Shown: positions 10,701 through 22,172 of the stretch, piece by piece
How positions within the stretch are numbered: position 1 is the first letter of the stretch
Layout of the letters: every line of letters starts with the position of its first letter
DNA from: Calamus simplicifolius
Lineage: Eukaryota > Streptophyta > Magnoliopsida > Arecales > Arecaceae
Length of the DNA stretch: 64,000 bases
Direction: 5' to 3'
Assembly: GCA_900491605.1 (NCBI GenBank)
Contig: UESW01004567.1
Location: 491,736-555,735 of the forward strand
Translations under genes and position numbers: made by a program
The notes under the pieces: model-generated
Database searches by the model: none
Seen by the model: only the letters and a program-made list of their open reading frames with translations
Told to the model about the DNA's origin: nothing

Positions 10701-10945
10701 ATGCCAAGGCCATAGGCGGGCTTTGCTTTGAAATGAGCATGCAAGCGAACAAGCGACGTTATTCACGGAGTGAGGGCCAAGGAAGTGAAGATGGGGCTAA
10801 ATAAATGCCATCATTGTTTGCGCTGATGTGAACGTGAAGTCGCCTAGCTCTTAACGAGTCCTAGTTTTTAGGTGAAAAAAGAAAAATCCAAACATGAAAG
10901 ATAATCAAGTATATGTCGATATGTTGTTTTCTAATTTTCTATTAT

Positions 10946-10950
10946 ATATT
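10946..10950. repeat. Possible target duplication of the Tat2 LTR (ATATT)
   Basis: ATATT precedes the LTR at 10951. ATATC follows the related LTR that ends at 52336. A 4-of-5 match is suggestive only. Confidence 0.3.
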
Positions 10951-11743
10951 TGTGCTGTGAAAATTAGTTCTTCGGCTTGGGGATGCACGTTGGGATCCGA
11001 ATAGTACTTTTCCATTTGGATGGACCTGCAAGGCAGTCCTCACACAAGAATCACAGAGAGGGTTCCAGCAAAAGATCCTCGGATGCTCAAGTCAGTGAAA
11101 ATTCTGAGTAAACAGATGAGAGGAGAAGATTCTAGCAGAAGGATCTTCATCCTTGGCATTAATTTTAAGAGCAATGACTTTTGCTAGAGTTATTTTTTGG
11201 GTTTAGATTGCCTTCGAGAGCGTACCTGAAAGGTCTTGGGACTTGGCATTTGTACGCTGCCAAGGAGGTGAACCGTTACCTGATTTTTTGGGCACATTTT
11301 AGGAAGTTGACATCCGATAAGGCTATAATCTAAACGGTTACGGGGATCGGCAGTTGTTGAAGCTGACGGACGCTTTATCGAGAATTTGGAATCCCATTGA
11401 TCATGGACGGAGTGCTGTATTTGGCTTCAGTTGCCGTTTTGAGAGGCTCTTTCCACGATTCTTGTGATTAGGGTGGTTCATCCTCCGAGATATCCGATAT
11501 AGTTTGAAGCAGCAATGGCGCTTACGTTGAAAGGATAAGGATCGATCCTGACGAGGTATTAATATAGCTTGACCCTACCGAGGTTCGAATATAGTTCGGC
11601 CTTTTCAAGATACTGAGATAGCTCGGTCAGATGGTTCAGCTCTGTAGCTCGACCAGATAGTTCAGTTCTGTAGCTCAGTCAGATAGTTCGGCTCTATTCA
11701 TCGAGCACATTTATTGATGTGGCGATAATTTTTTTCCGTAACA
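10951..11743 (-). repeat. Tat-type Gypsy LTR ('Tat2', 3' LTR)
   Basis: Aligns along its length with 51387-52336: shared GGGATCCGA, GGATGGACCTGCAAGGCAGT, CTAGCAGAAGGATCTTC and GGGGATCGGCAGTTG. The inner end (minus-strand TGTTACGG) is followed by a purine tract, so it is the 3' LTR of a minus-strand element. About 150 bp shorter than its relative. Confidence 0.8.
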
Positions 11744-11790
11744 CATGCCCCCTACTCCTTAGTTCAAAGCGTAGGTTTGGGCATAGGGAG
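11744..11790 (-). other. Polypurine tract with adjacent conserved hairpin
   Basis: The minus strand reads AGGAGTAGGGGGCATG against the LTR. Next to it TACTCCTTAG and ATAGGGAGTA flank a loop containing TTCAAAGCGTAGGTTTGGGC. The same arrangement occurs in Tat1 at 39170-39214. Confidence 0.75.
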
Positions 11791-11924
11791 TAGAGTTCAT
11801 GATTGCTCAATCTCATTGGTAGGATTTGAACCAACAGAGGCACGTCATGATGACCCCATAAATGCCAAGCAGGAGACTAGCTAGGTGAAACGTGGCCAAT
11901 CGAAGGTCAAGGCACGTGGCCGAT

Positions 11925-12375
11925 AAACCTTGATTCTGCAAAGTTTTACTTGGCTCTGCCAAGGTACAGAGAATGCTGCTTGGCTCTGCCGAGGTACGAA
12001 GAAATTTTTACTTGGCTCTGCCAAGATATAGAGAATGTTGCTTGGATCTGCTAAGGTATGGAGAAAAATTTGCTCGGCTGTGCTGAGGTTCAAAGAAATA
12101 TTGCTCGATCGTGCCGAGGTATAGAGAAATTTTTACTTGGCGCTATCAAGGTATGAAAAATGATGCTCGGCCCTATCGAAGTACGAAGAAAAATTTGCTC
12201 GACCGTGCCGAGGTTCAGAGATATGTTGCTTGGCCTGCCGAGGTTCGGTGAAAAATTTGCTCGGCCGTACCGAGGTTCGAAGAAATATTGCTTGATCGTG
12301 CCGAGGTTCGAAGAAATTTTGCTCGATCGTGCTGAGGTTCGAAGAATGTTGCTCGGCCCTGTCGAGGTAGAAATG
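11925..12375. repeat. Tandem array, ~31-37 bp units (Tat2 3' region)
   Basis: About a dozen units of the type GCTCGGCCGTGCCGAGGTTC plus GAAGAAATATT. It is related to the short units inside the neighbouring LTR (CCTACCGAGGTTCGAATATAG). Long open frames on the minus strand here are repeats, not genes. Confidence 0.8.
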
Positions 12376-12529
12376 GACCTGTAGGTCAATGATTGGGTGA
12401 GACATGCCTTTCATCCACAACTTAAGAAAAATTATTTTTTAATAAGAAATATTTGAATCGAAGAGTGAAGTTTTATTATAATGAGAAAAATGGCTCGGTT
12501 CAGGCATACTTCACTCATAATATACTCGG

Positions 12530-12730
12530 GGTTTAATCTATTTCCATGTCTTCAGGGTACTGTATTTCTTGAAGGTCTTCTTTGCTCGAAGATGATCCGA
12601 GTTCCATATCCTAGGGATACTGTATCCCTTGAAGGCCTTTATTGCTCGGAGATGGTCCGAGTTCCATAACCTCGAGGCACGGTATCTTTTGATGTCCTCA
12701 TCTGAAGAGGTGAGCCCCTTGCATCGAACT
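12530..12730. repeat. Tandem array, ~62-bp units (left copy)
   Basis: Units containing ATACTGTATCCCTTGAAGGC, then ATTGCTCGGAGATGGTCCGA and GTTCCATA repeat with ~62-bp spacing. The same segment, with its entry and exit sequences, recurs at 50458-50720. SIRE-I is inserted at its right edge (12731). Confidence 0.75.
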
Positions 12731-12929
12731 TGTTGGCCCTTAAATTGATTTTGATGATTCCAATACAATTATGATTAAGTTTATTATGAAAATTAAGATT
12801 AATGCAGGGATGTACAAGTGTCGTACAGGTGAGCCTTATCAAGCAAAATTTTATTTGTTACATGGATGCTTGTTTTCTCTTATCTTGAAAATAGCTAATT
12901 AATCATTATTTCTTGGATGATTGCATGAC

Positions 12930-13995
12930 TATGTGAGCTAGCTAGTTAGCTAGCTTATCCTTTTTTTAAGCTACCTGGACTTACATGTTAGCTATCTATT
13001 TTTACCTGTGTTTGTGCTGGCCGAATGGTTGGAGAAAACGGCTAGCTTGTGAGCTAGTTTATTTCCTTCCATAGCTAACTTCCTCCTCTTGCTAGCTAGC
13101 TATTTTTCTTTGCACTGTTAGCCTGGTCGAACCATGCTAAAAATAAGTTAGCTTGTGAGCTAGCTTACTCCCTCTACGAGTTAGCTGGATCTCTTTGAAA
13201 GCTAACTATTTTCTTTTGCAATAGGCTGGCCGAAAGTTTCTTGGAACGAGTTAGCTGTCTAGCTAACTTCCTTCCTCTCTTTAGTTAGCTTGTTAGCCTT
13301 AGTAGCTAACTGTTTATTGCAGATTTTTTGTTTTGGCCGAATAGACTTCAAATCAAGCTAGCTGGAGAGCTAGCTTCTCCTTTGGGTGGTTCCCATGATA
13401 TTTGAATTTAGTTAGCTGGGAAGCTAACTCTTTTCTCATGGGCGTATGAAAGCTTGCTTCAGTTAGCTGGGAAGCTAACTATTTTGTTCTTCTTTCCCTC
13501 CTGGCCGAATGATATGGTGAAAGAGTTAGCTTAAGAGCTAACTACCTTGGGCGTTTTCTCTCTTGGCCGAATGAAACATAGAACAAGTTAGCTTAGCAGC
13601 TAACTACTTTATCCTTTCATCTCTCCTGGGCGCATGAAGTTTTGAATTCAGTTAGCTGAATAGCTAACTACTTTTTCTCTTGATGCATGAAACTTTTTAT
13701 CTAGTTAACTGAAGAGCTAACTACTTTAACAAATTCTCTCTTCCTGGCCGCATGAATTTTGAATTGAGTTAGCTGAAGAGCTAATTACTTTTTTCTGGCC
13801 TCATACACTTTTGAAATAGTTAACTAAGAAGCTAACTACTTTTCCTAAGTGGCAGATTTTTTTTATCTCCAAGATGTGATCATAATAGAAAGAGTTAGCT
13901 TGAAAGCTAACTACTTTATTTTCTTTATGGCTGATTCTATTCTTCTTGCCATGGAGTTTTTCAAACTAGCTAGCTGGATTGTATAGCTAGCTTGG
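12930..13995 (+). promoter_or_regulatory. Palindrome array in the SIRE-I LTR (AGTTAGCT...AGCTAACT)
   Basis: About 18 short palindromes of the form AGTTAGCTNNNNAGCTAACT or GCTAGCTNNNNAGCTAGC are spaced mostly 55-75 bp apart, between GGCCGAATGA- or CGCATGAA-type spacers. Repeated palindromes upstream of the LTR promoter are, as I recall, a Sirevirus hallmark and may bind regulators. Confidence 0.85.
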
Positions 13996-14092
13996 AGCCT
14001 CTTCTTCTTGCTTCTCCATGAGCCAGATGTCTTCAAAGGAGCTAGCTGGAAAATAAATTCCAGCCAACCACCACTCTGCACTCTTATATGCT

Positions 14093-14099
14093 CTCACAC
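14093..14099 (+). promoter_or_regulatory. Candidate TATA box of the SIRE-I LTR
   Basis: CTTATATGC about 100 bp after the last LTR palindrome and before a CT/CA-rich stretch. Position fits a core promoter; the match is modest. Confidence 0.4.
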
Positions 14100-15021
14100 A
14101 CACACTCTCTCTTTAATTATATTTCTATTTTTATGATTACTGACTTTTGATCTTTTGGTGTTTGACAAAGATCTTTCTTCAAAGGATTAAATGCCATCAA
14201 TGCTTAAGGAAATAAATTCAAACGGTTACATTTTCTCCCGTTTTAATTTCCTCTTATTACCAATGTATCTAATAGACATTTTTCTTTAAATATATGAGAT
14301 CAGAGGAACATAATGACGAATTTGAAAAAGAAAAAAAGGAGAAAGAAATCAAGAAAGAGAGTATTCATTGCATATTTTTCGAAGTGTTGGAAAGCAAGTT
14401 CTTGTGCATTGAAGTTGACAAATCTCAATCTCTGCTCAAGTCGTCTAGATCAGGTAAAGCATTAAAAGCTTCAGCTACCTCAGAGATCCACATTATTACT
14501 GAAGATTTGCTTCAAATTTGTAAAGTATTCTTTGAATATTGCTCAAGTTAGGAGCTATCTGTTATCTATTCTAAAATTTCTTATAATAGGGTTAAGGATA
14601 ATCCTAGATTGTTGATTGGCTTCCTTGTACCGTTAAACAAGAGATCTAGTCGGGTAAGGCTAGGGTTTGGCTTCCTTGTGCCGTTAAACAAGAGGATTAG
14701 CCGGGTAAGGCTAGGGGTTTGGCTGCCTTATGCCGTGAAACAAGAGGACTAGCCAGGAAGGCTAGGGGTTGTAATCATTATGATACGATTAGTAAAATTC
14801 CCAAAGGATTTTTGGGGAGTGGACGTAGGAGCCGAGTTTGGCACTGAACCACTATAAACTCTCTTGTGTTTGTGATTGCTTATTTTGTGTGATTTTGTTT
14901 CGTGCACTCCACTACACGCTGCGAACTAATTTTTAACTAGTGATTAAGCACATATCTGCGCTAGTAATTAATTTTAGAAACCTAATTTACCCTCCTCTTG
15001 GATTGCTACATCTGGGCAACA

Positions 15022-15037
15022 AGTGTATCAGAGCAGC
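15022..15037 (+). other. Decayed primer binding site of SIRE-I
   Basis: AGTGTATCAGAGCAG immediately after the LTR. SIRE-II and SIRE-III have TTGGTATCAGAGCA at the same place, so this copy has lost or changed bases at the 3' tRNA-pairing end. Confidence 0.75.
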
Positions 15038-15104
15038 GTGCTCTTGATTCCTATAGCTTTGAGAAGCTTGGAGCCAAAGATTAGTAGTAATCCAAATGTG
15101 ATCT

Positions 15105-16473
15105 ATGTTGATCGAAGGACAATCAACTAATAGACCACCTTTGTTTAATGGAACAAATTGCACATAATGGAAAGCACGAATAAAAATCTTCATTCAAGCA
15201 CTTGATTATGATTTATGGGGAATCATAATTAATGGACCACACACCCCTGTTAAATTGATAATATTGATATTGCAAAGCCTGAATCAGAATGGGATGAGCA
15301 AGATAAGAAATTAGCTCAATTAAATGTAAAAGCTATGAATGTTCTTTATTGTTCTCTTGATGCAAATGAGTTTAACCGTATATCTACTTGCATGTCTGCT
15401 AAAGAGATTTGGGATAGACTTGAAGTCACCCATGAGGGTACTAATCAAGTCAAGGAATCCAAAATTAATATGCTTGTCCATAAGTATGAATTATTTAAGA
15501 TGGATTCAGCTGAAAATATCACTGATATGTTTACTGGATTTACTGATATCATTAATGGTTTGAAAAGTTTAGGAAAACCTTATGCTAACAGTGATCTTGT
15601 TAGAAAAATTTTAAGATCTTTACCTAAATCATGGGAAGCAAAAGTGACTGCTATACAAGAAGCAAAATACCTCAATACTTTATCACTTGAAGAATTGGTA
15701 AGTTCTTTGATGGCTCATGAACTCCAGCAACGACAACACAATGATAAGATGAATCAAAGAAGAAAAGGATTATGGCATTGAAGAGTGCTGCTGCTCAAGA
15801 TGGGAAAAGTGAGGAAGAAACCAGTAATAGTGAAAAAGATGATGAAATGGCACTTATCTTCAGAAAATTCAAGAATTTATGAGGAGAAAGAAATTTGGAA
15901 AAAGAAAAATATTTACTAAAGGAGATCATAGCAAAGAAAAGGAAAGAAGTGAACCTCCTATATGCTTTGAGTGCAAGAAGCCTGGATATATCAAACCGGA
16001 ATGTCCACAATTGAAGAAAGGATTTAAGAAAATAAAGAAGAAAGCTATGTTAGCTATGGAGCGACAGTCAAGCAACAAGTTCAGAAGATGAAGAAAAGAC
16101 CGAAGCCACCAATGTATGCTTCATGGCTGATGATAATGAGGTAAGTCCTAGTTTTCTAGATGACTTTACTTTCGATGAATTGCATGGTGTATTCTATGAA
16201 CTTGTAGATGATTTTGCAAAATTAAGTTCAAAGAACAAATATTTAAAAAATGAAATTAAAGAACTTATTCTTGAAAAAGAAAGAATTTCAAATAATAATG
16301 AATCATTATTAAAGGAAAACCAAGATTTGAAAAATGAAGTGAGTAAATTAAGACCAATTATTGATAAATTTACTTTGAGTTCAGAAAAGCTAGAAATGAT
16401 ATTAAATAGTCAAAGGGTTTTTACAATAGAGCTGATCTTGGATATAATCCTATTGAAAGATAAAAATTTCTAA
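15105..16473 (+). pseudogene. SIRE-I gag, multiply broken
   Basis: Nucleocapsid polyprotein. The frame from 15105 shows STNRPPLFNGTN, then an in-frame stop, then WKARIKIFIQALDYDLWG. The capsid core continues in another frame at 15335-15781 (ISTCMSAKEIWDRLEVTHEG, SWEAKVTAIQEA). The zinc knuckle at about 15960-16005 reads CFECKKPGYIKPEC, with Tyr in place of the zinc-binding His. A Lys/Glu/Asn-rich coiled coil follows at 16123-16473. The second knuckle seen in SIRE-II is only a remnant near 16510-16570. Confidence 0.85.
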
Positions 16474-16699
16474 AAAATATTTATGTGCATGCTGATGATT
16501 CAACTAAAATTACATGCTTTAATGTGGTAAATTAGGACACAAAGCATATACTTGTCATACACATAATGTTAAACAAATATGGGTTCCAAAAGGAACTATT
16601 TTAACTAACCCAAAAGGACCCAAGAAAGCTTGGGTACCTAAGAGCAAAACTTAAAATTGTGTATGCAGGTGTATCTTGCTACCCGAGCAACTAAAAGAC

Positions 16700-17256
16700 A
16701 ATGGTACTTGGATAGTGGTGCTCAAGACACATGACGGGTGATGAATCTCAATTCATCACTTTGGAGGCAAAAGATGGAGGTATTGTTACTTTTGGTGATA
16801 ATGACCAAGGAAAAATTATTGGCATTGAAAAATAGGTATCACTCATGCTTTTATTGATAATGTCTTACTTGTGAAAGGATTAAAACATTTACTAAGCATT
16901 AGTCAATTATGTGACAAAGGATTTAAAGTTACATTTGAAGCATCTTTATGCATTGCTAAAAATCCTACAAATGAAAATATGAAATTTATTGGTCATAGGC
17001 ATGTAATGTATACATTGTTGATTTGAATGATTTAAATGATCGAAATGTTGATTGCCTAGTTGCTATGAATAATAAAACTGATAATAGTTGGTTATGGCAT
17101 CGTAGGTTAGCTCATGCAAGCATGGATTTGTTATCTAAATTAATCAAAAAGGATTTAGTAAATGGTTTGCCAAAACTTACTTTTGAAAAGATAAAATCTG
17201 TGATGCTTGTCAACTTGGAAAACAAACCCGAGTCTCTTTTAAATCGAAAAATGTGA
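16700..17256 (+). pseudogene. SIRE-I protease and GAG-pre-integrase
   Basis: WYLDSG near 16702-16720 is the aspartic protease active site. The following Cys-Ser-Arg-His segment is lost through a small indel and a stop. Further on, GLKH, then LSISQLCDKGFKVTFEA and SWLWHRRLAHASMDLLSKL mark the protease tail and the HHCC zinc region of integrase (17023-17256). Frameshifts separate the parts. Confidence 0.82.
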
Positions 17257-17274
17257 TTTCAACCACTAGACCTT

Positions 17275-17815
17275 TGGAACTCTTCATATGGATTTATTCG
17301 GTCCTACAAGAACAACTAGTCTAGGAGGAAAAAGATATGGTTTTGTCGTGATTGATGATTTCTCTCGTTTTACATGGGTTTTATTCTTAGCTAGTAAAGA
17401 TGAAGCATTTCTATCATTTCAAAAATTATTTAAAAGAATTACAAATGAAAAGAATTCTTCTGTTTAATTGATACGAAGTGATCATGGAAAAGAATTTGAA
17501 AATCAATATTTTAAAAATTTTTGTAATGAAAATGGAATTGAACATAATTTTTCTGCATCCAGAACACTCAACAAAATGGAGTAGTAGAAAGAAAAACAGA
17601 ACTTTAGAAGAAATGGCTCGTACCATGTTATGTGAGAGTAATCTCCCAAAATACTTTTGGGCTGAAGCTATCAACACTGCATATTATGTTTTAAATCATG
17701 CATTAATCAGACCTGTTTTGAAAAAGACTCCGTATGAACTTTGGAAAGGAAGAAAACCTAACATCGGTTATTTTATGTTTTTGGATGCCGCTGTTTTGTT
17801 TTAAATAATGAAAAA
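17275..17815 (+). pseudogene. SIRE-I integrase core
   Basis: MDLFGPTRTTSLGGK holds the first catalytic Asp near 17290 and LIRSDHGKEFEN the second near 17475. The expected NGVVERKNRTL region near 17575 is broken, with stops in the frame that should carry the catalytic Glu. The later RTMLCESNLPKYFWAEAIN and KKTPYELWKGRKPN are clear at 17478-17804. Confidence 0.85.
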
Positions 17816-18026
17816 ATAAATTGATAAATTTGATGCTAAATCTGATGAAGGAATTTTTCTTGGTTATTCTTTACATAGTAGAGCTTTTAGAGTTTTTAAC
17901 AAAAAGACTTTAGTAGTTGAAGAATCAATTCATGTTATCTTTGATGAATCTAATGATCTTCCATTAAGGAAGAGAAAAGGTATAAATGATGCAGATGAAA
18001 TTGAAGATCAACTCAAAGATATCACC

Positions 18027-18940
18027 TTGAAGGATAAGGATGATTCAGATACACAAGAGATAAATGAAGAAAGCAACGCTAATCCACCTGAAGCCTCACA
18101 AGGATGGATGATGATAGAGGGATGGAGGTATGTTCACAGTCACCCTAAAGATCAAATTATTGGTGAATTATCTCAAGGAATTAGGACGAGATCATCATTT
18201 AGAGATACTTATAATAACTTAGCATTTGTTTCTAAAATTGAACCTAAATGCTATGATGAAGCTAAAAATGATGCTAATTGGATAAATGCAATGCATGAGG
18301 AACTTAATCAATTTGAAAGAAATAATGTATGGACTCTTATTGATAAGACATGATCATCAAATTATAGGAACTAAATGGGTTTTTAGAAATAAATTGGATG
18401 AACATGGTAACATAATTAGAAATAAAGCAAGACTAGTAGCTAAGGGTTATAATCAAGAAGAAGGAATTGATTTTGATGAAACTTATGCCCCTGTTGCTAG
18501 ATTAGAAGCTATCAGATTACTTCTTGCTTTGCTTACTTTATGAATTTAAACTATATCAAATGGATGTTAAAAGCGCTTTCCTAAATGGATACATTGCTGA
18601 AAAAGTTTTTGTGGAACAACCATCCGGCTTGGAAAACCACTTGTTTCCAAACCACGTATTTAAATTAAACAAAGCTTTGTATGGTTTGAAGCAAGCACCC
18701 CGGGCTTGGTATGAGAGGTTAAGCAAATTCTTGATTAGTAATGACTTCATTCGAGGAAATGTAGATACAACTCTATTTATTAAAAGATAAAATAATGATA
18801 TTTTAATTATTCAAATCTATGTAGATGATATCATTTTTGGTGCCACTAATGATTTTTATGCAAGGACTTTGCTAAGCTTATGCAGGGAGAGTTCGAGATG
18901 AGTATGATGGGAGAATTAAATTATTTTCTTGGACTTTAGA
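18027..18940 (+). pseudogene. SIRE-I reverse transcriptase
   Basis: After an acidic linker (18027-18353) the frame at 18286-18543 has GTKWVFRNKLDEHGN and ARLVAKGYNQEEGIDFD. The next frame at 18524-18790 has YQMDVKSAFLNGY (first catalytic Asp) and KQAPRAWYERL. After a stop at 18788 the box IYVDDIIFGATND is read near 18820-18850. Catalytic residues remain, but at least two frame breaks interrupt them. Confidence 0.87.
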
Positions 18941-19762
18941 TCAAGCAAAGCAAAGACGGGATCTTCATAAGCCAATCCAAGTATATCAAGGAAATGATCA
19001 AAAAGTTTGGCATGGAGACATCTAAGAGTATCGGTACCCCTATGAGCTCATCTTGTAGACTTGAATCTTATAATTCTAAAAAATCTGTTGATTTAAAACT
19101 TTATAGAGGCATGATAGGATCTTTATTATATTTAACTGCTAGTAGACCTGATATCCTGTTTAGTGTTTGCATGTGTACCAGATATCAAGCTAATCCTAAA
19201 GAATCACACTTGCTTGCTGTTAAAAGGTATTTAAATATTTAAATGAACTAAAAATTTAGAACTTTGGTATGACAGACAATCTAGTATTGACTTAATATGA
19301 TACATCGATTCAGACTTTGCTGGATGTAAATTAGACAGAAAATCAACTAGTGGAACTTGCCAATTCTTAGGTGTTAACTTAATCTCATGGTTTAGCAAAA
19401 AGCAAACTTCAGTAGCATTATCTACAGCCGAGGCCGAATACATTGCAGCTGGAAGTTGCTGTGCTCAAATTTTATGGATTAAGCAGCAGCTAGAGGATTA
19501 TGGTATCAAACAGAAAGGCATACCAATAAAATGTGATAACACTAGTGCAATTAATTTAACTAGAAATCTCATTCAACATTCAAGAACTAAACATATAGAA
19601 ATTAGACATCATTTCATTAGGGATCATGTTAATAATGGTGACATTGTACTAGAATTCTTATGTACTAAAAAACAACTAGCAGATATTTTTACTAAACCAT
19701 TAGAAAAATCAAAATTTTATGAAATTAGAAGGGAACTTGGAATGATTGATCCATTTATTTAA
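18941..19762 (+). pseudogene. SIRE-I RNase H
   Basis: RGMIGSLLYLTASRPDILFSVC at 19108-19170, then ALSTAEAEYIAAGSCCAQI near 19420-19470, then LADIFTKPLEKSKFYEI near 19677, and a stop at 19760-19762. At least one indel lies near 19240. This is the 3' end of pol. Confidence 0.87.
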
Positions 19763-19899
19763 TTAATTATGCTTGTGGTACTTGACTTTATGATTAAAAA
19801 TTATGGTTAGCATGTGTTGCTTGACTAATCTTAATCTAATCAATCAAATCCCTTCATGAAATATCTCTTAAATTGTAATCATTGCTTTCGTCTTTTAGT

Positions 19900-20076
19900 G
19901 TGTCAGTTAGCTGACTAGTTAACTGGCTTTGGCCATCTCCCTACCATGAAATCCACTTCAATTGAATCCACTCAACCGGCCACCTACCTTTTCTTGGATT
20001 TCTTTAAAGTAGTTAACTGACCAGGCAACCAACCAGCCACCTGATCAGTTAACCACTTTAGATTTTCATATAAAGC
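19900..20076 (+). promoter_or_regulatory. Candidate internal promoter upstream of the SIRE-I extra ORF
   Basis: Between the pol stop and the extra ORF lie CAGTTAGCTGACTAGTTAAC (19903-19922) and the inverted pair GTTAACTG / CAGTTAAC spanning about 20012-20053. These echo the AGTTAGCT/AGCTAACT palindromes of the LTR. A TATA-like CATATAAAG follows at 20068-20076, about 155 bp before the extra ORF's Met at 20231. The layout copies the LTR order of palindromes then TATA. Confidence 0.5.
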
Positions 20077-20230
20077 CTTTTGTCCCTCTTCACTTCATAC
20101 GTTTTTTCCAAGAAAACTTGTCTCCAACCGGCTTCTTCTCTTCTTCTCCATGCCTTCTCCAAACCGTCTCCACTCCTTCCTTCATTCTTCTTCTTCAAGC
20201 TTCAAATCCTTCCACATCTAGAAGAAATGG

Positions 20231-21700
20231 AATGGCTCCAAAGAAGAAATTAACTCATTCAAGAGATGAGTCCTCCGATCTTTCAAAGAAGCATTCTTCT
20301 TCTTCAAGATGTATCTTTCCAACCATTACCACTAGATCAATAGCAAATGGAAGGTTAGTAGATTTTAATTTCCTAGAACAAGAAGAGTTTAAGATAGGAA
20401 AATTACTCGCATCTCAAGGTTGGTCAAATCTATTATCCACTAAAAAGCATATCTTTCCAAATTTAATACATGAGTTTTATGAAAATATAAATTTTGGTGA
20501 TGGAACCATAACCTCAATTGTCAAAAATGTTAAAATCCAATTTGATAGTGAAATGCTAGGTTCCGCCTTAAGTATTCCATCAAGTGGCATTCTAGTAAAC
20601 TTCCCAAGTGAAAGAAACTATAAAATTGCAACGATTTTAGGCTTAGAGGATGATGATGCTAATATAGTTAATCTTGATGCAAACATGTTATCTGTTGAAA
20701 ATAGATTACTACATAGCATCATTGCAAAGATTTTTGCCCCTCGTGCCGGATTTTAATGCTGTAACTGATAGAGATATATGTATAATGTTTGATATATTAG
20801 AAGAAACTCCTTTAAATTTTCTTGAATTAATGATAATAATAATGAAAGAAGCTGTAGGTAGATCTAAAGTTGCATTACCATACGGGATATTTCTCACCTA
20901 CGTGTTTGAATTTCACCATGTGAAACTCAAAGGAGAAACGAGTGTAGCATCACGTCATACTGATGTATTTAATGCTCATTCCCTCCACCGTATGGATTAT
21001 GCTAAACGAAATGGTATATGGACCAAAGTTAGGTCTAAAATGGTGATAAACCTGCTCCTCAACCAACAAATTTAGTACCTTCAGATCCACCCACCTGCTT
21101 GTTCTCCTCTAAACTTCTTTAATTTTGATTTTCATCAACCCAATCCATTCTTAGCTGGAATGACTGAACCAAATTCTTTTTTAACTGAACCTCCTGATGT
21201 ACCCGAATCTTCAAATCGATATGGCAAGTCAACTTCTACATTTCCTATCGTGCGAGTCTGTGAAGAACAGATTTAGCAGATTATCCATGATCTTTCCATT
21301 GCTCAATCAAGTCAAAGTACCAGTGATAGCAATTCATCTGCTAATGACTTCACTATGGTACCCCATCTCCTCAGTTTTTGAAACCCTTTTTCAATTAATT
21401 GTAACTCAAAAACAACTTGTCCATGATGTTAATGTTCTTAATGGCCGAGTGTTCCATCACAATGATTCTTTGATGGATCGTATTTTGAAAGAAGTCGACC
21501 TATTGAAATCCAAGTTGAAAACTTTGAAACTAAAGCTGAATGGGTGACTTATCAAATGCGATCTAATAAAAGCCAAACGAAGGATGCATCGAATGCTTTT
21601 GATCACCTGAACGCATCTACCATGAAGCTTAGCAGTCTCATAGAAACCTACATTGCTCTCTGCTGCCTCAGCTCCTAATGCATTGTTCTCTCATCCAAAC
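20231..21700 (+). pseudogene. SIRE-I extra (env-position) ORF
   Basis: Extra gene between RNase H and the 3' LTR, a Sirevirus trait sometimes called env-like; its biochemical role is unknown. I prefer Met 20231 (MAPKKKLTHSRDESS) over 20118 because the homologues in SIRE-II and SIRE-III also start MAPK. The first part (FEIGKLLASQGW-like, then SIPSSGILVNFPSE) runs to 20756. A frameshift near 20735 leads into the next block (DRDICIMFDIL, then KVALPYGIFLTYVFEF) at 20674-21075. The Pro/Ser-rich and coiled-coil tail after 21075 is broken. Relative of the plant 'putative transposon protein' domain by recalled pattern. No transmembrane segment or signal peptide is evident. Confidence 0.65.
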
Positions 21701-22158
21701 CTATGGATGCCTCCTCCGTAACAGTCAGATGATGTCCCTGGACCGTCCAGTCAACCGGACGGATCCTCTCAGCAACCCAAAGTTATCTTTTCAGATGATG
21801 ATGTATGACTTCATATTGTATTATGTTGGTTTTATGTTTTGTATGATGCTTGTAATATTTGTTCTATGAGTGATAAATGTTTAGGACAATGGTTTGTAAT
21901 ATTTATCTTATGCTTGGCTTGACAATGTATTATGTTTGACTTAATATGAATATTGCATGCATCTTATCTTCATGAATTATGCGTTGGATTATTGCATATT
22001 CCTCAAATCATCTTTTTGATCAATGATAAAAAGGGGGAGAAGAATAATGCATAAAATGAAATTATGGAGAAAGTCATGCACTCCATATATTCAGAGGAGA
22101 TTAATATACTCAGGGGGAGATTACATATTTTTGCATGCTTAATAGTTTTGTCATCATC
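21701..22158 (+). other. SIRE-I 3' non-coding region
   Basis: AT-rich leader to the polypurine tract with extra purine runs (AAAAAGGGGGAGAAG at about 22029-22043 and CAGGGGGAGAT at about 22110-22121) resembling the true tract. No gene seen. Confidence 0.65.
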
Positions 22159-22172
22159 AAAAAGGGGGAGAT
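22159..22172 (+). other. Polypurine tract of SIRE-I
   Basis: AAAAAGGGGGAGAT abuts the 3' LTR start TGTTGACC. The identical tract precedes the 3' LTRs of SIRE-II and SIRE-III. Confidence 0.9.

Larger units (their letters stand above)
12731..15021 (+). repeat. 5' LTR of SIRE-I
   Basis: Starts TGTTGGCCCTTAAATTGA and ends GGGCAACA. Its first ~1.1 kb matches 22173-23284. At 2291 bp it is long for a Copia LTR. Confidence 0.88.

Noticed and set aside
11881..12420. Minus-strand frames rich in EPRHGRAN-like repeats
   Set aside because: Products of the Tat2 tandem array, not genes.
12930..13995. Regularly spaced palindromes resembling a CRISPR array
   Set aside because: Plant LTR context, variable repeats, spacers conserved between the two LTRs, no cas genes.
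20118..20230. Upstream Met of the SIRE-I extra ORF
   Set aside because: Homologous ORFs begin MAPK, matching Met 20231; the upstream extension is Ser/Leu-rich leader.
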